Source of the DNA: Streptomyces hyaluromycini
GTDB lineage: Bacteria > Actinomycetota > Actinomycetes > Streptomycetales > Streptomycetaceae
DNA length: 50,273 nucleotides
Assembly: GCF_002217755.1 (NCBI RefSeq)
Contig: NZ_BCFL01000045.1
Span: 1 to 50,273 of the forward strand
Reading direction: 5' to 3'
The translations under genes and the position numbers were made by a program. The notes under the pieces were generated by a model. The model saw only the letters and a program-made list of their open reading frames with translations, was not told where the DNA came from and searched no databases. Position 1 is the stretch's first letter, and every line of letters starts with the position of its first letter. Below are positions 1 to 7,532 of this stretch, in pieces.

Positions 1-653
1 GAGCATCTCCCGGAGTGGGCAAGTCGACGCTGTGCGCCGGGCTGTCTCAATGGCTGGCTGATATGGGACTGCGGGTGGACCACTTCCGCGAGGAGGAGAT
101 CTTGACCCGACCGCAGTTCGCTGCGGTGGCCGCGGAGTTCAAGGCGACAGGCACGGTCGAGCCGGGGACACTGATCGCGGCGGCGGCGAGGTTCGTCGAT
201 GCGGTTGTGGCGAGCGGCGATGACGTGGTGATCGCGGACGCGCTGATGCCGTTCGTGCCGACGCTGCTGGCCATGGGGCACGGCGAAGAGACGATCGACG
301 CCTTCATGACCGACCTCACCGAGGTTCTCGCAAGGGTTCGGCCGGTCATGGTCTTTCTCGATGGGAATACCGAGTCCGCATTGTCACGAGCTGCGACGCG
401 GGAAGGCGAGCAGTGGCTGGACTGGTACGTCGGGAAACTCGCCAGCTACGAGGTAAGTCCTCCAGTGGCCGACGTCGCTTCGGCGGTGACGTACCTGCGG
501 CATGAGCGTGCAGTGACACTTGGCGCAGTCCGTCGGAAGGACTGGGGTCTCGTTGTGATCGAACGAGCTGACGAGCGGCCCCCGGATGAGGTACTGCGAG
601 TCGCGCAACGGGGCCTGAGGCCATGGCTCGGAAGGACCGCCACAGACGGATAG
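1..653 (+). CDS. P-loop (AAA-like) nucleotide kinase, 5' truncated by window
   Basis: The frame is open to the window edge and reads SPGVGKST at its beginning, a Walker A loop (GxxGxGKST), so the true start lies outside the window; a GTG inside the motif is not the start. The rest reads like a small P-loop kinase. A conserved acidic stretch VVIADALMPF follows in the position of the second conserved motif, and VMVFLDG looks like a Walker B strand. About 212 residues are visible, close to a full adenylylsulfate-kinase-like or AAA_33-type domain. The substrate cannot be told from the sequence. It ends at TAG 651-653, shortly before the integrase remnant, and the two may be neighbours by chance. 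Confidence is good for the fold and low for any precise role. Confidence 0.7.
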   Translation, partial: ASPGVGKSTLCAGLSQWLADMGLRVDHFREEEILTRPQFAAVAAEFKATGTVEPGTLIAAAARFVDAVVASGDDVVIADALMPFVPTLLAMGHGEETIDAFMTDLTEVLARVRPVMVFLDGNTESALSRAATREGEQWLDWYVGKLASYEVSPPVADVASAVTYLRHERAVTLGAVRRKDWGLVVIERADERPPDEVLRVAQRGLRPWLGRTATDG

Positions 654-669
654 GACGGGGCTCGACAAT

Positions 670-1140
670 GTGACTCGGCCGACCGACGCCACGACCGTAA
701 CGATCTACGGCTGGAGTATTAAGCGCCGAGCACGAGGCTACGTTCCGCCGCCGGACGAGGGTCTCATCGTGACCAACCGGTACGGCCGGCCGCTGCAGCA
801 GCGGACCTTCAACGAGCAGTGGCGCACAGCAGTGGAGTTGGCGGGACTACCTGAGGGTACGAGGTTCCACGCACTCAAGCACTTCTACACGTCTCGGCTG
901 GGGGCGTCTGGAGAGTTCGACCCGAAGACTGTCCAGGCCCTGTGCCGGCATGCCAAGTTCACCGAGACGTGGGACACATACGCGCACCCGCCGGTCGCCG
1001 TGCATGGTCTCACGGTGACCACCTTCGGGGGACTCTTCGCCTCGGCAAAAGCCGTGCATCCCGGCAACACCCGGTTCAGCAGTACCGATCCGGACTTGAC
1101 CCCAACGACCCCTCCTGTGCAAGACTCAGAAACAGCTTGA
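670..1140 (+). pseudogene. Tyrosine recombinase (phage/AICE-type integrase), C-terminal remnant
   Basis: The 156-residue frame matches only the last part of a tyrosine-integrase catalytic domain. GRPLQQRTFNEQW, then RFHALKHFYTSRLG (box II region), then VQALCRHAKFTETWDTYAH, which has the downstream His/Arg region and the catalytic Tyr in TYAH. The N-terminal core-binding domain and the first catalytic Arg are missing, and box II has Lys (HALK) where active enzymes have Arg (HxLR). The Lys change and the missing half make activity unlikely. GTG 670 is only the first start codon of an open frame. It marks an old integration event. No attachment-site repeat or tRNA was found beside it. Confidence 0.62.
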
Positions 1141-1334
1141 GGCTAACCACCGCGGCGTGAGGGTGAGAAGGTCCGTGGAACGACCTGCCCACCCCAATTC
1201 GACCCCGATTCGACCCAGTGGGTGCGCATAGAGCAGTTCAACGCGCTGACCAGGGTAAAGGTGGTGTGGCGGACCCGACAGCCTATGACTGCGGGTACCA
1301 GGCACCTCCGCGGCCGGCCGTGTTGACTGGGGGT

Positions 1335-2180
1335 ATGACGGCGACGGAACTCGGACAGGCACTGCGGCGCTGGCGCGACCGGGTCGCCCCGGACGCGGCC
1401 GGGCTGCCGGCCGGCGGCCAGCGGCGCGCGGCGGGGCTACGGCGCGAGGAACTGGCGCTGCTGGCCGGGATCTCGGTCGACTACGTCACCCGCCTCGAAC
1501 AGGGCCGGGCGACCAACCCGTCCGTGCAGGTCGTGGAGGCGCTGGCACGGGCGCTGCGGCTGTCCGCGGACGAGCGGACGTATCTGTTCGGGCTGGCGGG
1601 GCTGGTGCCGCCCGGTCCCGACATGGTGCCCGCCTACATCACGCCCAGTGTCCAGCGGCTCCTCGACCGGCTGGCCGGCACCCCCGTCGCGGTGTCCGAC
1701 GCGGCCATGACCCTCCTGGTGACCAACCCGATGTACGCGGCGCTGATGGGCGACCCGTCCGGGCTGCGCGGCTTCGAACGCAACGGCGTGTGGCGCAACT
1801 TCCTCGCCCGGCCGACCCGGGTGCGGCACACCCCCGAGGAGCGGCGTGCCTTCGAGGCCGGCATGGTCGCCGAGCTGCGCTCGACGGCCGCACGCTATCC
1901 GGCCGATCGCCAACTGCGGCGGATGATCGCCGAGTTGCGTGCGCAGAGCAGGCGGTTCGCCGAGCTGTGGGACGCGGGGGTCGTCGGCCGGCTGGAGGCG
2001 TCGCGCAAGACGGTCGAGCATCCGCAGGCGGGCTCCCTCACGCTGGACTGCGACCACCTCCGGGTCGAGGAGTACGACCTGCGCATCCTCGTGTACTCGG
2101 CCGAACCCGGTACCGAGGCCGCCGAGAAGCTGGAACTGATCTCGGTGCTCGGCACCCAGAGTCTCGCCGGGAAGCACTGA
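1335..2180 (+). CDS. XRE-family HTH regulator with MmyB-like ligand-binding domain
   Basis: A 281-residue DNA-binding regulator. Residues 36-58 form the helix-turn-helix (LRREELALLAGISVDYVTRL), followed by a second helical pair to about residue 90. Residues 105-275 match the MmyB-like/PAS-like ligand domain common in Streptomyces XRE proteins, with the usual NPMYAALMGDPS and WRNFLARP segments. The start is ATG 1335 (MTATELGQALRRWRD), which aligns with the family; the frame is open 39 codons upstream but that part is not conserved-looking. In actinomycetes such regulators often control a neighbouring short-chain dehydrogenase, which is absent here. The next gene is a response regulator 181 bp downstream. 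Target and ligand are unknown. Confidence 0.85.
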   Translation: MTATELGQALRRWRDRVAPDAAGLPAGGQRRAAGLRREELALLAGISVDYVTRLEQGRATNPSVQVVEALARALRLSADERTYLFGLAGLVPPGPDMVPAYITPSVQRLLDRLAGTPVAVSDAAMTLLVTNPMYAALMGDPSGLRGFERNGVWRNFLARPTRVRHTPEERRAFEAGMVAELRSTAARYPADRQLRRMIAELRAQSRRFAELWDAGVVGRLEASRKTVEHPQAGSLTLDCDHLRVEEYDLRILVYSAEPGTEAAEKLELISVLGTQSLAGKH

Positions 2181-2227
2181 CCCGGCCGGCGCGGCCTCGT
2201 CTGCACGGCCCCGTCACCAGATAAAAC

Positions 2228-2244
2228 TTGCGTGACTCAAGCAA
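2228..2244. promoter_or_regulatory. 17-bp near-perfect palindrome, likely regulator operator
   Basis: TTGCGTGACTCAAGCAA is symmetric about position 2236, with a single mismatched pair (2232/2240). It lies in an AT-rich patch that stands out from the surrounding DNA, 48 bp after the XRE gene and 118 bp before the response-regulator start. The form TTGC-N-TGA-N-TCA-N-GCAA is like operators bound by MarR- or OhrR-type dimers. A second inverted repeat (CCTTTC / GAAAGG, 2257-2273) follows closely. No MarR gene is in the window, so the cognate regulator is unknown. Confidence 0.45.
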
Positions 2245-2361
2245 AACATCTAGCTTCCTTTCATCTGGAAAGGCATGCGGCGGCGGGTCGCCGCGCTCGA
2301 CGGAACCGTGGAAGTGTCCGGCCCGGTCGGGGGGGCAGGCCGTGATCGAGGTGGAGTTGCC

Positions 2362-3015
2362 GTGCGTGTGGTGATCGCCGAGGACAACGCTCTCCTGCGG
2401 GAGGGGCTGGTCCTGTTGCTGACCTCGGCCGGGCACGACGTCGTGGCCGTCGCCGGGAGCGGGCCGGAGGTCGTGCCCGCGCTTCTGCAGCACCGGCCGG
2501 ACGTGGCCGTGCTCGACGTGCGGATGCCCCCGGGCTTCCGCGACGAGGGGCTGCGGGCGGCGCTGGAGGCCCGCGAGCGGCTGCCCGGGCTGCCGGTGCT
2601 GGTGCTCTCGCAGTACGTCGAGGAGACGTACGCCGGTGAGTTGCTGGGCGACGGGACCAGCGGCATCGGGTATCTGCTCAAGGACCGGGTGGGCCGGATC
2701 GACGAGTTCCTGGACGCGCTGGAGCGGGTGGCCGCCGGCGGCACCGCGCTGGACCCCGAGGTGGTCGCCGAACTCCTCACCCGGCGCAAGGACTCGCCGC
2801 TGGACTCGCTCACGCCCCGGGAGCGCGAGGTGCTGTCGCTGATGGCCGAGGGCCACGACAACGCGACCATCGCCAGGACCCTCGTGGTCACCGAGCGCGC
2901 GGTGCACAAGCACATCGGCAACGTCTTCCTCAAGCTCGGTCTGCCGCCGAGCGACAGCGGCCACCGCCGGGTACTGGCGGTCCTCGCCTACCTGGCCCAC
3001 GCACCACAGGCATGA
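2362..3015 (+). CDS. NarL/FixJ-type two-component response regulator (orphan)
   Basis: A 217-residue response regulator. The receiver domain (1-120) has the acidic pair E7/D8, phospho-acceptor D52 (VLDVRMP), S83 and conserved K107 (YLLKD). A linker leads to a LuxR-type HTH at about 148-205 (LTPREREVLSLMAEG, then TERAVHKHIGNVFLKL). GTG 2362 is chosen because the protein then begins MRVVIAEDNALLREG as in relatives, with a GAGGTGGAG ribosome site just upstream; an ATG at 2275 would add a non-conserved tail. No histidine kinase lies nearby, so it is an orphan or pairs with a distant kinase. Its position just before the NRPS cluster makes it a candidate pathway regulator, by position only. Confidence 0.85.
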   Translation: MRVVIAEDNALLREGLVLLLTSAGHDVVAVAGSGPEVVPALLQHRPDVAVLDVRMPPGFRDEGLRAALEARERLPGLPVLVLSQYVEETYAGELLGDGTSGIGYLLKDRVGRIDEFLDALERVAAGGTALDPEVVAELLTRRKDSPLDSLTPREREVLSLMAEGHDNATIARTLVVTERAVHKHIGNVFLKLGLPPSDSGHRRVLAVLAYLAHAPQA

Positions 3016-3096
3016 GCCCCGCTCCTGGACGCGGCCGCCGCCCGACCTCCGGAACAGCCCGCTCAAATAGGTCAACTCCCGCAGCAAAGTCAAGTG

Positions 3097-3126
3097 TTGA
3101 CATGTCCTGCGCGCGTGACTGATGAT
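3097..3126 (+). promoter_or_regulatory. Candidate promoter for the NRPS operon
   Basis: A consensus -35 box TTGACA (3097-3102) is followed 17-18 bp later by TGATGAT, a weak -10. It sits 260 bp upstream of the NRPS start. Downstream, CTGAGG (3149-3154) and CCTCAG (3173-3178) could form a leader stem. The -10 is poor, so this is tentative. Confidence 0.3.
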
Positions 3127-3240
3127 CACAACTACATCACGGAGCCCCCTGAGGAACTCTGCACAACTGACGCCTCAGAGTGCGCATCCGCACCACGCGT
3201 ATCCCCCGTCGGTCCTCCCCCACTCGCCGATATCTACGCC

Positions 3241-3300
3241 CCCCACCTCGCGTCCCCCCACCTCGCGTCCCCCCACCTCGCATCCCCTCACTTCGCGTCC
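3241..3300. repeat. Four tandem 15-bp repeats in the NRPS leader
   Basis: The unit CCCCACCTCGCGTCC is repeated four times in phase (3241-3255, 3256-3270, 3271-3285, 3286-3300). The first two copies are identical, the third has one change and the fourth two. It lies 87 bp before the likely NRPS start and downstream of the candidate promoter, so it would be in the mRNA leader. Frames through it give Pro/Arg/Ser-rich peptides that do not look like protein. It could be a regulator array or simple slippage. Confidence 0.85.
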
Positions 3301-3386
3301 CCCACTTCCGGCACTTCGCGCGATGCCGTCGTTCGCCGCGCCTCCGTTCCGTCCCCGGTCCCGTCCCCCGACAGGAAGGCCAGGCC

Positions 3387-6300
3387 TTGCCGGTGCTGAA
3401 CACTCCCCGTCTCGCCCCCGCGGACCCGGCCCCCCGTGTCCGGCCCGCGTCCTTCGCCCAGCAGCGGCTGTGGTTCCTGGCCCAGCTTCCGGGCGGGAAC
3501 ACCGCCTACAACGAGACCCTCGCCTTCCTCCTCACCGGCCCGCTCGACCCCGGCGTCCTGGCCGCCGCCTTCGACGCCCTGACCGACCGGCACGAGACCC
3601 TGCGGACCCGGCTGGTGGCCGAGGCGGGCGGAGTGAGTCAGCACATCGACCCGGCGGGCTCGGGTCCCGCCCTGGAATTCGAGGACCTCAGCACCTCGGC
3701 CGACCCCGACGGGCGTGTGACCGCATGTCAGCAGGAGGAGGCGGAGCGGGAGTTCGACCTGGCGGCCGGTCCGCTCTGGCACGGCCGGCTGCTCGCCCTC
3801 GACACCGCGCGTCACGTGCTGCTGCTGACGTTCCATCACAGTATCTACGACGGTGCGTCGATGAACGTGATGATGAGGGAAGCCGGGATTCTCTACGAGG
3901 CGTTGGCGGCCGGGGTGCCCGACGGGCTGCCCGAGTTGCGGCTCCAGTACGCGGACCACGCCGATGCACAGCGGGACTCCGTGCTCGGTGGTGCCCTCGC
4001 CGCTCAAGAGGCCTACTGGAAAGACGTGTTGGCCGACGCCCCGCCCCTGCTCGAACTGCCGCTGCCGGGGCCGCGGCCGGCGGAACAGGGCTACGAAGGC
4101 GGTCGCGTCGGGTTCGAGCTGGACGCGGACGTCACGGCCGCGCTGCGCGGGCTGGCCCGGGAACACGGGGCCACCTTGTTCGTCGCGGTGCTGACAGGCT
4201 GGGCCGTGCTGCTGTCGCGGCTCTCCGGGCAGCAGGACATCGTTGTCGGAAGCCCGGTCGCGGGCCGCCGTGGCCCAGGGGCCGCCGGGCTCATCGGTTT
4301 CCTCGTCAACTCGCTCCCGCTGCGCGTCGACCTGTCCGGTTCGCCGACCGCGGCGGAGGCCCTGGCCCGCACCCGGGCGGTGGTCCGCGGCGCCCTGGCC
4401 CACCAGGACCTGCCGTTCGAGCGGATCGTCGAGGTGGTGAACCCGCCCCGCAGCGCGGCCCACACCCCGTTGTTCCAGACGATGCTGGCCTGGGTCCCGG
4501 ACCGGCACGACCTGCTGAAGCTGCCCGGCGTCGAGACCGCGCCGCTGCCGATCGCCCACGCCCCGGCCAAGTTCGACCTCGCCCTGTCGGCGACCGAGTC
4601 GGAGGGCCGGGTCACCGGCCACCTCGACCACGCGACGGCGCTGCTGGACACCGCCACCGCCGAACGCTGGGCCGGACACCTCCGGCATGTGCTCACCGAC
4701 ATGGCCCGGCACCCGCACCGCACCGTCGACACCCTGGAGTTGATGGACCCGCGCGAGCGCCTGGAGCTGATCGGCGCCGGCGACGCCACGCGGCAGCGGG
4801 ACGAGGGCGGCAACTCCTCCGGCGTCAGCGGTTCCTTCGAAGCCGGCGGCTCCTCCGACGGCAACGGCTTCCCTCACCCCAGCGGCTCCTACGACGCCAG
4901 TGGCTCGCCCGACGGCAGCGGCTCGCCCGGCGGCAGCGGTTGGCCCGACGGCAGCGGCTCCGCCGACGCCATGGCGAACGCGCTGCGCACGGCGTCCGGC
5001 GTCGCGGAGCTCTTCGAAGCCCGGGCCCGCGCCCACCCCGCCGCCACCGCCGTCATCGACCGCGACCACACGCTGGACTACGCGACGCTCGACCGGCGTG
5101 CCAACCGGCTCGCCCACGCCCTCGTCACCCGTGCCGTCCGCCCGGGTGACGTCGTCGGACTGCACACACGCCGCACCGGTGACCTGGCCGTCGGTATCCT
5201 CGGCATCCTCAAGGCGGGTGCCGCTTATCTCCCGCTCGACCCCGGGCAGCCCTGGGAACGCCTCGCCGCCATGGTCGAGGACGCCGTGTGCCCCGTGGTC
5301 CTCAGCGACCACCGCGGTGCGGACCGGCCAGGGGACTGGCTCGACATCGGCACGGTCGAAGCCGAGGCCGAGGGCACGGCCGGGGACCGGCCGCCGGCCG
5401 GGATCGTCCGGACCCCGGACCAACTGGCCTACGTGATCTTCACCTCCGGGTCCACGGGCCGGCCCAAGGGCGTCGCCGTCGAGCACCGCAGCGTCCTCAA
5501 CCTCTTCTCGGCCTGGCACGACCGGATGGGCACCGCCCCCGGTGAGGCGGGCTCGGCCTGGTCCAGCATCGGCTTCGACGCCTCCGTCCACGAACTCCTG
5601 CTGCCCCTCACCACCGGCGGTGTGCTGCACATCGTCCCCGAGGAGGTCCGCGGCGACCCGGAGGCGCTGTTCGCCTGGCTGCGCGAGCACGAGATCGTGC
5701 AGGCGTTCCTGCCGCCCGCCTACGTCAAGTGGGTCGACGAGGACCCGGACGGACGGTTGCGCGGCCTGCATCTGCGCAAGCTGCTGACCGGGGTCGAGTC
5801 GCTCACCGAGGCGGCGCTGCACCGCATGACCGAGCTGCTGCCCGGCCTGCGGGTCTGCTTCGGCTACGGCCCCACCGAGGCGACCCTGTACAGCACCGCC
5901 CACTACGACCCCCGCCCGCTGGACCGCCCCTGCCCCATCGGCCGCCCGCTCCCGGGCACCCGCTGCTACGTCCTGGACGCCCGGATGCAGCCGGTCCCGC
6001 CCGGCGTAGTCGGGGAGATCCACCTCGGCGGGGCGGCCCTCGCCCGCGGTTATCTCAACCGCCCCGACCTCACCGAGGAACGCTTCCTGCCGGACCCGTT
6101 CGTGCCGGGCGCCCGCGTCTACCGCACCGGCGACCTCGCCCGCTGGGGCGACGACGGCCTGCTCCACTACGCGGGGCGCGCCGACGACCAGGTGAAGCTG
6201 CGCGGTTTCCGTATCGAACCCGGGGAGATAGCGGCGGCGTTGACGCGGCTGCCCGGTGTCCGCGAGGCCGTCGTCCTCGCCGACCAGGACCCGGCGGGCC

Positions 6301-7532
6301 GCCCCCGGCTGGTGGCCGCCGTCGGCCGGGGCGCCGCCGCGGCGCGGTCCAGCGCCGACTGGCGCACGGCACTCACCCGCAGCCTGCCGGACTACATGGT
6401 CCCCGCCGTCGTCCTCGACCTGGAGACCCTGCCGCTGGGCCGCAGCGGCAAACTCGACCGCACGGCCCTGCTGGGCCTGGTCCACGAGCAGACGTCGGAC
6501 CAGGTCAACACCGCCAGCCCACGTGACCACGTCGAGCACGCCCTGTACCGCATCTGGCAGCGCATCCTGCTCCACCCCGCGATAGGCGTCGGCGACAACT
6601 TCTTCGACCTCGGGGGCACGTCCCTGTCGGCCATCAAGATGGCCCACGAGGTCACCGTGGCCTTCGGCCGCCGGCTACCGGTCGCCGAGGTCATGGTGCG
6701 GCCGACGATCGAGGCCCTGGGCGCGCTGCTGCGCGAGGACGGGACGCACCGCGCCCCGGGCAGCCTGATCGAGTTCCGCCGGGGCACCGGCCCCCGGGTG
6801 GTCTGCGTCCACCCGGCCGGCGGCACCGCCTTCTGCTACCTGCCCCTCGCCGCCCACCTGCCCGGACACACCGGCCTCTACGGCATCCAGTCCCCCGGCG
6901 TGAACCCGGGAGAGGACGTGCTGCCCAGCGTGGAGACCATGGCGGAGGCGTATCTGCGCCTCCTCGAACCCCTCGGCCGAGGTCCGCTCGTCCTGACCGG
7001 GCTCTCCTACGGCGGACTCGTCGCCCACGAGATGGGACGCCTGCTCGGCGCCGCCGGACGCACCGACGTGAGCGTGGTCCTCCTCGACACGCAGGCGACC
7101 GACGACGCCGAGGCGCGTGCGGGGATCACCGCCGTCGACGCGGCCGAGTTCCGCGACAAACTCGTCCGGTTCAACGGGATGTACCCCGGCATCGACGACG
7201 CCCAGGTGGACCGCTACTTCCGGATCTACAACCACAACCGGCTCACCGCCCGCGCGCACGTCCCGGCCGCCTCCCCGGCCCGGCTGGTCCTCGCCGAGGC
7301 CGTGCCGGACGGCACCGACACCCCGTTCCACGCCGAGGTCCGCGCCTTCTGGCGGCGGCGCGCGCAGGGCGAGTTCCGCGTCGAGACGATGGCATGCGAC
7401 CACTGGGAGATCCTGGAGGGCGCCGAGACCGCCCGGGTCGCCGCGCTGCTCGCCGCCGAACTCGCCCATCACGAAGGGCAGTCGACGCACGCGACGCACT
7501 CCGTCGCCGTACCGGCGGGAGAAGTCCGATGA
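3387..7532 (+). CDS. Nonribosomal peptide synthetase, one module C-A-T-TE
   Basis: A 1,381-residue single-module NRPS. Condensation domain about 10-440 with active HHSIYDG (150-156). A Gly/Ser/Asp-rich linker at about 473-527. Adenylation domain about 530-1040 (FTSGSTGRPKG near 686; YGPTEAT; GRADDQVKLRGFRIEPGE; A10 GRSGKLD). Carrier domain with FFDLGGTSLS, phosphopantetheine Ser near 1078. Type I thioesterase with GLSYGG, Ser near 1207. My by-eye specificity code is about D-A-H-F-L-G-G-L-Y-K, which suggests a hydrophobic residue but is not a code I recognise. TTG 3387 is the chosen start, 7 nt after AGGAAGG (3373-3379); GTG 3393 is the alternative. Its stop overlaps the next gene (ATGA). In detoxin-like pathways a stand-alone NRPS of this kind would add an extra amino acid such as the valyl unit; that role is inferred. 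Confidence 0.93.
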   Translation: MPVLNTPRLAPADPAPRVRPASFAQQRLWFLAQLPGGNTAYNETLAFLLTGPLDPGVLAAAFDALTDRHETLRTRLVAEAGGVSQHIDPAGSGPALEFEDLSTSADPDGRVTACQQEEAEREFDLAAGPLWHGRLLALDTARHVLLLTFHHSIYDGASMNVMMREAGILYEALAAGVPDGLPELRLQYADHADAQRDSVLGGALAAQEAYWKDVLADAPPLLELPLPGPRPAEQGYEGGRVGFELDADVTAALRGLAREHGATLFVAVLTGWAVLLSRLSGQQDIVVGSPVAGRRGPGAAGLIGFLVNSLPLRVDLSGSPTAAEALARTRAVVRGALAHQDLPFERIVEVVNPPRSAAHTPLFQTMLAWVPDRHDLLKLPGVETAPLPIAHAPAKFDLALSATESEGRVTGHLDHATALLDTATAERWAGHLRHVLTDMARHPHRTVDTLELMDPRERLELIGAGDATRQRDEGGNSSGVSGSFEAGGSSDGNGFPHPSGSYDASGSPDGSGSPGGSGWPDGSGSADAMANALRTASGVAELFEARARAHPAATAVIDRDHTLDYATLDRRANRLAHALVTRAVRPGDVVGLHTRRTGDLAVGILGILKAGAAYLPLDPGQPWERLAAMVEDAVCPVVLSDHRGADRPGDWLDIGTVEAEAEGTAGDRPPAGIVRTPDQLAYVIFTSGSTGRPKGVAVEHRSVLNLFSAWHDRMGTAPGEAGSAWSSIGFDASVHELLLPLTTGGVLHIVPEEVRGDPEALFAWLREHEIVQAFLPPAYVKWVDEDPDGRLRGLHLRKLLTGVESLTEAALHRMTELLPGLRVCFGYGPTEATLYSTAHYDPRPLDRPCPIGRPLPGTRCYVLDARMQPVPPGVVGEIHLGGAALARGYLNRPDLTEERFLPDPFVPGARVYRTGDLARWGDDGLLHYAGRADDQVKLRGFRIEPGEIAAALTRLPGVREAVVLADQDPAGRPRLVAAVGRGAAAARSSADWRTALTRSLPDYMVPAVVLDLETLPLGRSGKLDRTALLGLVHEQTSDQVNTASPRDHVEHALYRIWQRILLHPAIGVGDNFFDLGGTSLSAIKMAHEVTVAFGRRLPVAEVMVRPTIEALGALLREDGTHRAPGSLIEFRRGTGPRVVCVHPAGGTAFCYLPLAAHLPGHTGLYGIQSPGVNPGEDVLPSVETMAEAYLRLLEPLGRGPLVLTGLSYGGLVAHEMGRLLGAAGRTDVSVVLLDTQATDDAEARAGITAVDAAEFRDKLVRFNGMYPGIDDAQVDRYFRIYNHNRLTARAHVPAASPARLVLAEAVPDGTDTPFHAEVRAFWRRRAQGEFRVETMACDHWEILEGAETARVAALLAAELAHHEGQSTHATHSVAVPAGEVR

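Noticed and set aside
1194..1216. Short direct repeat AATTCGACCC / GATTCGACCC near the integrase remnant as an att site
   Set aside because: The copies are adjacent rather than flanking an element, too short, and not next to a tRNA gene.
2275..2361. N-terminal extension of the response regulator from ATG 2275
   Set aside because: The extra 29 residues are not receiver-like and the GAAAGG upstream is only 1 nt from that ATG; GTG 2362 has better spacing and family fit.
3241..3300. CRISPR-like array in the NRPS leader
   Set aside because: Units are contiguous 15-bp copies with no spacers, and no cas gene is present.
3288..6647. 1,119-codon antisense frame over the first NRPS, and similar long frames opposite or out of frame with the NRPS-PKS (e.g. 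13211-15934, 15235-18201)
   Set aside because: They are by-products of high GC and third-position bias opposite real domains; peptides lack any known motif and have Arg/Gly/Pro-rich composition.
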